This document shows positions 22,112 to 27,577 of a stretch of 32,732 nt of DNA, one piece after another (position 1 is the first letter of the stretch; every line of letters begins with the position of its first letter). The stretch is from Paenibacillus alginolyticus DSM 5050 = NBRC 15375. GTDB lineage: Bacteria; Bacillota; Bacilli; Paenibacillales; NBRC-103111. Below the pieces are notes generated by a model. That model had not been told where the DNA came from. It searched no databases and saw nothing but the letters and a program-made list of their open reading frames with translations. Made by a program: the position numbers and the translations under genes. The stretch spans positions 1-32,732 of the forward strand of contig NZ_AUGY01000091.1 in NCBI RefSeq assembly GCF_000422905.1, read 5' to 3'.

Positions 22112-22168
22112 TTCGTAATAACTCCATCTTCGATGGTCAAATAAGAATGAAAGTAAGAGGTCTCCTTT

Positions 22169-22888
22169 ATGCTAAATTATCATATTTTCTCAATTTCCCT
22201 TGGTGCATTAGGTATTATTTTACTTGTCATTGCGAATAAGTTGCCATTACTAATGCAACAAATACGAGTGATAAAACAAAAAGCAATAAGTAAGAAAAAA
22301 GAATTAGAAAGACTTGAAAAGCTAGAAAAAACACGAGCGATGAAAGCCGCTGGCGATAAAGGTGAAAAATCAGTCCAATTTTTATTGGACCATCTCGATA
22401 CCAACATATATAAGGTTTGGAATGGCATATATTTACACCATCACGGAACAGAACATGAATTTGATCATCTCGTCGTTGGCCCGAGTGGACTAATTCATAT
22501 AGAAACAAAAGTATATTCTGGGGAGCTAACATTTACCCCAAACGGAATCGAGCAAGTCAAAACCGATAGGTATGGTAATCGTCATGATAAAAAAATATTA
22601 AAAGACCCGACCGGACAAATCATTCTTCACGAACTGTTATTAAAAAAGATATTGAATGCCAACCAACTCATGGATGTGAATATAACGAATATTCTTTGTA
22701 TTGCACATGAAACAGCACAAATCATCGGTTCACCCGTTAATCCTTCTATTTTTGTCTGTAAAGAGCCGGCTCTTTTACACATTATCAATGAACAATCATC
22801 ATCCATCGATTTAGAAACACAAAATAATCTCATTGATGCTATCGATTCAGCGATTGTAGAGAGAAGAAAGGTGGCAGAAAATGCTTAG
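22169..22888 (+). CDS. membrane-anchored NERD-domain (nuclease-related) protein
   Basis: 239 residues from ATG 22169 (AAGAGG upstream). One N-terminal span (about 7-29), a basic coiled stretch (about 35-60: VIKQKAISKKKELERLEKLEK), then a NERD domain from about residue 61. Its PD-(D/E)xK-type residues are visible: Glu66 in GDKGEKSV, Asp99 in HEFDHLVVG, and Glu112/Lys114 in HIETKVYSG. NERD proteins are presumed nucleases, and several occur in anti-phage or plasmid-exclusion loci. The active site faces the cytoplasm if the span is an N-out anchor. It overlaps the next gene by 8 bp, so the two are translated together. Confidence 0.82.
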   Translation: MLNYHIFSISLGALGIILLVIANKLPLLMQQIRVIKQKAISKKKELERLEKLEKTRAMKAAGDKGEKSVQFLLDHLDTNIYKVWNGIYLHHHGTEHEFDHLVVGPSGLIHIETKVYSGELTFTPNGIEQVKTDRYGNRHDKKILKDPTGQIILHELLLKKILNANQLMDVNITNILCIAHETAQIIGSPVNPSIFVCKEPALLHIINEQSSSIDLETQNNLIDAIDSAIVERRKVAENA

Positions 22889-23597
22889 ATCAGTCCAACT
22901 TTCAATGTATATTATTGGTGTATGTTGTTTAATAGGTGCCGGTAGTGTTGAAGTTTTGGGGACTGTACATCAAACTGCTAGTGATAAGGAAATAACTCCA
23001 ATTGCTTCTTTAAAGCCGTACGATTCTTCCTTATCTCCAACTCAAACGCAGCCAGCAAGCCCGATTCAATCACAAACACCGACACAAACACCAATAGCGA
23101 CACCATCACCTAAACCTGTAGGCACTCAGACTCCCCCTACGGTGTCTGTCAATCAAGTGCCCTCCAAAGTAGTAACTAACTTAGATCAACCAACTAAAGA
23201 ACCTGTAAAGCCAGTCTCGACACCTACAATAGCGGTGAAACAAAGCGATGAATCTTTAGTTAACTATCAGGCTGATAAAGAAAAGTGGGAATCATATAAA
23301 AATGCGATGCTGGAGCAATTAAAATCATTTTCAGATAAAGAACCCGTTAATTTAAATACAAGTGTCAAAACATTTTCATCAGAATGGGATCTAAAACTTC
23401 TTCAACTTTCTGCAAGTACAAAGCCTAAAGTTGAGAATGACTCCTTTGATCTATTCGGTAAAAAAATGGAATTACAATCCAGTGTAACAAAGGTTAAAAA
23501 TGATATTGGGCGATTACAAAGCCTAAATGTCCAATTAAATACATTCGCCGAGATCAGGCGGTATTTGCAAATATTGCATCCGTTCCTCAGGAGTTAG
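22881..23597 (+). CDS. Pro/Thr-rich anchored protein, C-terminus replaced by transposon sequence
   Basis: 238 residues from ATG 22881, overlapping the NERD gene. An N-terminal span (about 5-27), a long low-complexity linker rich in Pro, Thr, Gln and Ser (about 40-125), then a helical domain (YQADKEKWESYKNAMLEQLKSF, KMELQSSVTKVKNDIGRLQSL). The last 17 residues, from about FAEIRRYLQ, are read antisense from a broken Tn3-type transposase gene; the junction lies at about 23541-23545. The native C-terminus is therefore lost. The protein would extend its helical domain outside the cell or into the wall. No family recognised. Confidence 0.65.
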   Translation: MLRSVQLSMYIIGVCCLIGAGSVEVLGTVHQTASDKEITPIASLKPYDSSLSPTQTQPASPIQSQTPTQTPIATPSPKPVGTQTPPTVSVNQVPSKVVTNLDQPTKEPVKPVSTPTIAVKQSDESLVNYQADKEKWESYKNAMLEQLKSFSDKEPVNLNTSVKTFSSEWDLKLLQLSASTKPKVENDSFDLFGKKMELQSSVTKVKNDIGRLQSLNVQLNTFAEIRRYLQILHPFLRS

Positions 23598-23621
23598 CAG
23601 TTCCCTTACTCTCGCGTACAT
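23545..23621 (-). pseudogene. tnpA: 5' fragment of a Tn3-type transposase gene
   Basis: On the minus strand from ATG 23621 (AAGGGG site at 23631-23636; an ATG at 23630 is too close to it) the reading is MYARVRELLTPEERMQYLQI and then PPDLGE before the frame ends in CI-stop. LLTPEER...IPPDLGE is the usual N-terminus of Tn3-family transposases (DUF4158). Homology stops at about 23545. The recombinase stop at 23635 is 14 bp upstream, the tnpI-tnpA order of Tn4430. Confidence 0.72.
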
Positions 23622-23634
23622 CGTTCTCATCCCC

Positions 23635-24591
23635 TTATTGCCAAGCTATTTTTTCTACTTCCGATTGCAGATCCGCACGAGTCGCCTTGACGTAAATCAT
23701 CGTTGTGTCCAGACTATCGTGTCCCATAATTTGTGCCAAGCGGTGCAACGGAGTGTTTTCTGCCATCACGTACCCGAACCGGTGTCGTAGATCGTGGGCG
23801 CTCAATCCTTCGAGTCGCGCCGATTTCATGTATTTTTGAATCACATGGCGTAAAGCTCGTTCGGTTAATCGATCGCCAGTTTTCTCCGATGGAAACAGAT
23901 ACGAACTATCCGAAGGAAAGATTGCCAGATATTTTTCTAAAGCAGATCTGCATGTAGCGTTCAAAGGTACTTCCCGCTGTTTATTCCGTTTTCCGGATCG
24001 AACCGTAAGCTGGCCGCTACGTTTACCGATTTGAATATCTCCGGGAGCCAGATCGCATACTTCCATTGTTCGTAAGCCGGTGTGAAACATCACGATAAGA
24101 ATCGTCTGATCCCGAAGAGAAGCGCCGTGCTCAGCCGCAGCGATCAATGCAGCTTCTTCTTTGTCTGTCATCTGCCTGGGACTTACTTTTTCTTCTGGAA
24201 CCAATTTAACCGGCTTCGAAGGGTCGCGGCGAATCCTGGAATCCGACACGGCCCACTCGAAAAAACGTTTCAGGGTTATAAGGCGTCGATTAATGGTCGC
24301 CGGTTTCAATTCCATTACTTTTTGAGCGGCTTCCCGATATCGTGTTAATGTTGGAGTCGCCACATCTTCAATTCGAAATACAACCTCTTCCTCTTGGTGA
24401 TTGGCCGTTTCAAACCAGCCGATAAAATGTTTTAGATCGCTTGCATATTCTTTTAGTGTTTTGGGATTCAAATCTTCGTGGGTGGTGAGAGCATGAATGA
24501 AGTCCTGAATCGCCTGCTCGCCCTGTTCCGAAATCCCCGGTGTCTCTCTCATTAGCAAAGCCTCCAAATCTTGACTTACATTAGCGGACAT
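23635..24591 (-). CDS. tnpI: TnpI-type tyrosine recombinase (co-integrate resolvase)
   Basis: 318 residues on the minus strand from ATG 24591. An N-terminal SAM-like domain (about 25-120) is followed by the catalytic domain with Arg174 (TGLRTMEV), Lys201 (SGKRNKQ), His266 and Arg269 (HDLRHRFGY), His291 (GHDSLDTTM) and the nucleophile Tyr300. All active residues are present. It should resolve transposon co-integrates at the neighbouring site. The start codon lies inside the first recombinase-site motif (24578-24591), so binding there would also repress its own gene. A plain XerC/phage integrase is the alternative, but the adjacent transposase start and motif layout favour TnpI. Confidence 0.9.
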   Translation of the reverse strand: MSANVSQDLEALLMRETPGISEQGEQAIQDFIHALTTHEDLNPKTLKEYASDLKHFIGWFETANHQEEEVVFRIEDVATPTLTRYREAAQKVMELKPATINRRLITLKRFFEWAVSDSRIRRDPSKPVKLVPEEKVSPRQMTDKEEAALIAAAEHGASLRDQTILIVMFHTGLRTMEVCDLAPGDIQIGKRSGQLTVRSGKRNKQREVPLNATCRSALEKYLAIFPSDSSYLFPSEKTGDRLTERALRHVIQKYMKSARLEGLSAHDLRHRFGYVMAENTPLHRLAQIMGHDSLDTTMIYVKATRADLQSEVEKIAWQ

Positions 24592-24682
24592 GGTATTCTT
24601 ATCTTAACCGAAACATTAGCGGACATCAAGTGTATGCTTTGAAAACACCGAATGACCGCTAATCTAAATTAGCGGTCATTCG
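24578..24682. repeat. TnpI internal resolution site (IRS): two direct and two inverted motifs
   Basis: Four copies of ATTAGCGG(A/T)CAT. Two identical 14-mers ACATTAGCGGACAT lie in direct orientation at 24578-24591 and 24613-24626, 35 bp apart. Two more form a perfect inverted repeat, GAATGACCGCTAAT (24650-24663) and ATTAGCGGTCATTC (24668-24681), with CTAA between; one further C:G pair extends it (24649/24682). An inverted core plus two direct accessory motifs is exactly the Tn4430 IRS plan (IR1-IR2, DR1-DR2). The core lies 23 bp before the antitoxin start and may also regulate it. Confidence 0.82.
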
Positions 24683-24704
24683 AAAATTGGGAGGTCATTC
24701 CTTC

Positions 24705-24962
24705 ATGGTAGTACGTAAAGACGATTTGCATAGCCTGATTGAACGGCTCCAAGAACCCGATCAACAAACAGCTTTTGACTTTCTTCAATATTTGATCGAA
24801 CGTTCAGAAAGAAAGCCGCTGAGCTGGGAAGAGATAGACCGGCAAGAACCCGATGACGAGCCTTTGACGGAAGAAGAACTTCGCCAGTTAAAAAGCGATG
24901 CCGGATATGTGTCGGGGGAGGCAGCCAAGCGTGAGTTTGGGCTACAAGTTGACTTACCATAA
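24705..24962 (+). CDS. antitoxin of a RelE-type pair
   Basis: 85 residues from ATG 24705 with GGGAGG at 24689-24694. An N-terminal helical part (DDLHSLIERLQEPDQQTAFDFLQYLIERS) probably dimerises or binds DNA; the C-terminal acidic tail (EPDDEPLTEEELRQLKSD, ending GEAAKREFGLQVDLP) has the look of a toxin-wrapping segment. The toxin gene starts inside it in another frame (32-bp overlap). It is read away from tnpI, starting 23 bp behind the recombination core, a common site for toxin-antitoxin passengers in Tn3-family transposons. Confidence 0.75.
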   Translation: MVVRKDDLHSLIERLQEPDQQTAFDFLQYLIERSERKPLSWEEIDRQEPDDEPLTEEELRQLKSDAGYVSGEAAKREFGLQVDLP

Positions 24963-25194
24963 AGATGCGGTAAAATTTATCGTCAAGCAAGAGAAGCAGA
25001 TTCAGGAACGAATTGCACAAGGTTTGAAAGGTCTACTCGTCATTCCTCCAACTGGAGACATTAAACCAATGAAAGGCTATGTCGGTTTGTACCGGCTGCG
25101 GGTCGGCTCTTTACGAGTTCTTTTCGAAATCAATCATGACGAGAAAGTAATTTACATACGGGCTATCGATTCGCGCGGAGGCATTTACAAATAA
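24931..25194 (+). CDS. RelE/ParE-family toxin
   Basis: 87 residues from GTG 24931, with GGGGGAGG at 24914-24921; earlier starts in the frame lack a site. The family pattern is clear: YKLTYHKDAVKFIVKQEKQIQERIAQGLKGL, then PPTGDIKPMKGYVGLYRLRVGSLRVLFEINHDEKVIYIRAIDSRGGIYK. RelE enzymes cut mRNA in the ribosome; ParE relatives hit gyrase, and sequence alone does not decide. Full length. It would stabilise the transposon in the host. Confidence 0.88.
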   Translation: MSLGYKLTYHKDAVKFIVKQEKQIQERIAQGLKGLLVIPPTGDIKPMKGYVGLYRLRVGSLRVLFEINHDEKVIYIRAIDSRGGIYK

Positions 25195-25309
25195 GGAGTA
25201 AAGATATTTACTATTGACTTTAGTAATATATTCACTAAAACTATGATGTATTGGAAACACGAACCTTAAACCATGGCTTACGCAAAAAAGCAAAAAAGGG
25301 GGGGTGGAC

Positions 25310-25609
25310 TTGAAGCAAACACCATTGATGCGCTATGATTACTATCCTTGGCGCGTGAAGAACTACGATGATTGGGCGAGACAGGCTGCAGATCTTGGTG
25401 GCGGTATGATTGAATTTGAGCGGGCAACTCATTTGGAACAACTTTATTCTGATGAAAAGATATACACAGCAAAAGACCACGAGAAAAATATCCAGTGGCT
25501 GCGCGACCTTGAGTATGAGCTTGAACATGTCTGGACATTTCGTCAGAGGTCTGTGGCTCGTATGGAGAGCTTAGTGGATGACTATAAGCAATATGTTGGA
25601 ATTACATAG
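25310..25609 (+). CDS. unrecognised cargo protein, 99 residues
   Basis: Starts at TTG 25310, six bases behind AAAGGGGGGG (25294-25303); the in-frame GTG 25304 sits on that site. Soluble, tyrosine- and tryptophan-rich N-terminus (RYDYYPWRVKNYDDWARQ), then a long acidic helix (EFERATHLEQLYSDEKIYTAKDHEKNIQWLRDLEYELEHVW). No family recognised. It lies between the toxin and the RCC1 gene within the transposon remnant. Confidence 0.6.
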   Translation: MKQTPLMRYDYYPWRVKNYDDWARQAADLGGGMIEFERATHLEQLYSDEKIYTAKDHEKNIQWLRDLEYELEHVWTFRQRSVARMESLVDDYKQYVGIT

Positions 25610-25639
25610 AAAATAAGAGAGGAAGTACAGATATGATAG

Positions 25640-26563
25640 ATGTTACATAAGCGGCTCCCAGCCTTGGTTTTATCAATCGTGCTGTTTCTGTCCATGGCTC
25701 CCAGTGTTAAAGCATGGGATATGGCGGCTTCAGGGGAATACACTATTGTTAGTATGGGGGGTGCTCTTACAGCTGCCATTAAGGCAGACGACACCCTTTG
25801 GACTTGGGGAAATAATAAGTATGGCGGCTTGGGGGACGGAACTACTACAAACCGTAACACACCAGTTAAAGTTTTAGACCATGTAGTTTCTGTTAGTGCT
25901 GGAGGTGGTAGTACATCTGCCATCAAGGAGGATGGCACCCTCTGGACTTGGGGAAGAAATGATTGGGGACAACTGGAGGACGGAACTACCACTAATCGTA
26001 ATATTCCAATTAAAGTAATGGATAATGTGGCCATTGTAAGTGCAGGTGAATTCTGCACATTCGTTATTAGGACAGATGGTACACTATGGAAATGGGGAAG
26101 TATTGGTGGCAGTTCCTCAGCTAGAAAAATAATGGACAATGCAGTTGCTGTATCCGCGGGGAAACAAGGTGCCGGTGCTGCCATCAAGGAGGATGGCACA
26201 CTTTGGACTTGGGGATTCAATGAATATGGAGCTGTGGGCAATGATACGACTACAGACTCCCTTTTTCCTGTTCGTGTACTGAATGATGTAGTTGCTGCCG
26301 GTGCAGGTAACAACTGTACCATTGCTGCTAAGAGTGACGGAACTCTCTGGGTTTGGGGAACAAATGAAGGTGGCATATTGGGTAACGGTGGAAGAAGCAA
26401 CAGTGAGCATTACTTCAAAAATCAATCTTATCCCATCCAAACCATTCCCTATCAACTCACCGACTTCCAGACCGCCATTACTACTGATACGACAAAATCC
26501 ACTGGTTTAACTGTTTCAATAGATGGTAAAAATGTTAAATTTTCTGATGACAGCGCAGTATAG
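25640..26563 (+). CDS. secreted RCC1-repeat protein
   Basis: 307 residues from ATG 25640. Signal peptide about 1-25 (cleavage near VKA). Then five to six RCC1-type blades, each with the signature A(I/A)K.DGTLW.WG (at about residues 47, 92, 140, 181 and 230) followed by G.LGDGTTTNR-like turns. A full propeller has seven blades, so this one is incomplete or closes with a partner. The C-terminal 45 residues leave the repeat and end without an anchor. Secreted RCC1 proteins are common in Paenibacillus; their role is unknown. A terminator follows at 26601. Confidence 0.85.
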   Translation: MLHKRLPALVLSIVLFLSMAPSVKAWDMAASGEYTIVSMGGALTAAIKADDTLWTWGNNKYGGLGDGTTTNRNTPVKVLDHVVSVSAGGGSTSAIKEDGTLWTWGRNDWGQLEDGTTTNRNIPIKVMDNVAIVSAGEFCTFVIRTDGTLWKWGSIGGSSSARKIMDNAVAVSAGKQGAGAAIKEDGTLWTWGFNEYGAVGNDTTTDSLFPVRVLNDVVAAGAGNNCTIAAKSDGTLWVWGTNEGGILGNGGRSNSEHYFKNQSYPIQTIPYQLTDFQTAITTDTTKSTGLTVSIDGKNVKFSDDSAV

Positions 26564-26600
26564 CTTGGATAATAGATATACAATCTTTTGCGAGGATCAA

Positions 26601-26647
26601 TATAACGGCTATCGGATTTTATTCATCCAATAGCCGTTATATTTTTA
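26601..26647 (+). terminator. intrinsic terminator after the RCC1 gene
   Basis: TATAACGGCTAT (26601-26612) pairs with ATAGCCGTTATA (26630-26641); an extra GGAT/ATCC pair block lies inside, and TTTTT follows. Confidence 0.85.
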
Positions 26648-27030
26648 TGTCTTTAATTCTTCCAATACGAATGAGTTGACTGTTTCTATCAATTTCTGTT
26701 GTTTTTCCAAAGGGTAATGTATAAGCTGCAGGTCACTTAATGGGCGGATATTTCCATTAAGTGACCTGTTCTTGTTTCTATGCCGGGCTGCGCCTGCAAT
26801 CGCGAAGTAATGCTCCGATTTTTTCATACAGATCCAGGTGTGCATGTGTTGCAAAGAATTTCAGTTCGAATATGGTCACGCTCAATACGAAGAACCTTTT
26901 CGTGGGAAGCGGTTCTGTAATGTTCAATTTTTTTGCCACGTCCACAATTACACTTTGATTCGATTTCCTCGTCATAAACTTCCCAGTTTTTGTCGCCTTC
27001 ACGTCTTTCAACACCCACCAAAGCCACCAT
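26645..27030 (-). pseudogene. frameshifted zinc-ribbon-like protein
   Basis: Two minus-strand frames join into one sensible protein: 27030 to about 26850 (VYDEEIESKCNCGRGKKIEHYR ... DHIRTEILCNTC) and about 26850 to 26645 (HTWICMKKSEHYFAIAGAARHRNKN ... PLEKQQKLIETVNSFVLEELKT). CNCG and CNTC look like the two halves of a zinc site. One base seems lost or gained near 26850. No family recognised, and a programmed frameshift cannot be excluded. It is antisense to the RCC1 gene and inside the transposon remnant. Confidence 0.5.
26729..26768. repeat. perfect 15-bp inverted repeat inside the broken gene
   Basis: CAGGTCACTTAATGG (26729-26743) and its exact complement (26754-26768) around a 10-base loop. 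There is no T-run on either side, so it is not a normal terminator. It lies within the reading frame described above. Confidence 0.7.
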
Positions 27031-27163
27031 CCCTTACTTTAATGTCTCAGTATATTTGTATCATAGATAGAAGAATGATTGGTAGACATATCCAGAATCC
27101 AAACTTAAAATCATTCGTTGCCCTTAGAGTAAGAAAAAACGCCTAGCCGACAGGATTTGAGGG

Positions 27164-27201
27164 CTTAGCGTATATTTTCGTTAAAATGTTGGCGGGACCC
27201 C
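27164..27201 (-). repeat. 38-bp terminal inverted repeat of the Tn3-family transposon
   Basis: Read inward from 27201 on the minus strand it begins GGGGTCCCGCCAACATTTT and ends ACGCTAAG at 27164, exactly 38 bases. GGGG at the tip and ACGCTAAG at the inner end are the invariant parts of Tn3-family repeats. The partner repeat was not found in the window. Confidence 0.82.
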
Positions 27202-27256
27202 ATTTACTTCATCCGTTACAAGGCGATCGGTCCTATACTGCTTTGCAAGGGCCAAA

Positions 27257-27383
27257 GCATCCGTTCAATTAGCGGCCGAGCTTTGAGCTTATACACGGAA
27301 GAGATAACCAAACATTCGCTCCACAAGGCATGACAACCCGTGCGGAAAGCGCACAGGTCACCTTCAATTTACTTCAACCTTAA
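27257..27383 (+). pseudogene. 3' remnant of an SLH-domain (S-layer) protein gene
   Basis: The frame ending at TAA 27381-27383 reads DNQTFAPQGMTTRAESAQ and VTFNLLQP, the standard end of an SLH repeat (F.P...TTRAE). About 16 codons earlier, in another frame, KASVQLAAEL fits the middle of the same repeat, so there is a frameshift near 27282. It begins about 55 bp outside the transposon end at 27201, so the transposon probably went into this gene or a neighbour. A terminator follows at 27398. Confidence 0.6.
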
Positions 27384-27397
27384 GAAATAGATCATGA

Positions 27398-27424
27398 CAA
27401 GCTGCCCCTTAGGCGGCTTGTTTT
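27398..27424 (+). terminator. intrinsic terminator after the SLH remnant
   Basis: CAAGCTGCC (27398-27406) pairs with GGCGGCTTG (27412-27420) with one wobble, then TTTT. Confidence 0.75.
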
Positions 27425-27425
27425 G

Positions 27426-27487
27426 TGCGCCCGGCAACGCATTAACTAAAAAGTGAAAGTATAGCAACGCTACAATGCCCTTAGCTG
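27426..27487 (+). other. possible 5' end of a group II intron, fragment 1
   Basis: GTGCGCCCGGCAACGC opens with the GTGCG start of bacterial group II introns, followed by a folded-looking A-rich stretch with AAGTGAAAGTAT and CAACGCTACAATG. It ends near 27487, in front of the AraC gene. No intron-encoded protein or domain V is seen. The assignment is from memory of similar intron starts and is weak. Confidence 0.3.
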
Positions 27488-27577
27488 ATCTTTTTTGCTG
27501 TGTATAAGCGGGAAAAGGTTTACAGTTGCAGTTATCCATGCTAGGTTTAAAATGAAGTAGAAGGAGGATTGAGTATT

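Larger units (their letters stand above)
23541..27201 (-). mobile_element. remnant of a Tn3-family transposon of the Tn4430/Tn5401 (TnpI) type
   Basis: Three signals agree. First, a 38-bp terminal inverted repeat at 27164-27201 reads, inward from its outer end, GGGGTCCCGCC to ACGCTAAG, the Tn3-family form and close to Tn4430 as I recall it. Second, a tyrosine recombinase (tnpI) with a four-motif resolution site stands next to it. Third, directly behind tnpI on the same strand is the start of a Tn3-type transposase, broken after about 24 codons at the junction with the NERD cluster. The transposase end and its terminal repeat are missing. Cargo between resolution site and repeat: toxin-antitoxin pair, an unknown gene, an RCC1-repeat gene and a broken zinc-ribbon gene. 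Confidence 0.82.

Noticed and set aside
24578..24682. Repeats as a short CRISPR array
   Set aside because: Only four short motifs with mixed orientation, unequal spacing and no cas genes; the layout fits a recombinase site.
25271..25303. GGCTTACGC...GGGGGGG as a Tn3-type repeat
   Set aside because: The G-run is on the wrong strand relative to the CTTACGC block, so the orientation is not that of a Tn3 end.
25582..26400. 272-codon minus-strand ORF opposite the RCC1 gene
   Set aside because: It mirrors the RCC1 repeat on the other strand (repeated PSSL/PLPA blocks); the plus strand has the signal peptide and real repeats.
27268..27275. ATTAGCGG as a fifth TnpI motif
   Set aside because: Only 8 bases match and it lies outside the transposon end within the SLH remnant.
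25640..27383. RCC1 gene and SLH remnant as one former RCC1-SLH protein
   Set aside because: A terminator follows the RCC1 gene and the transposon end at 27201 lies between the two, so they belong to different units.
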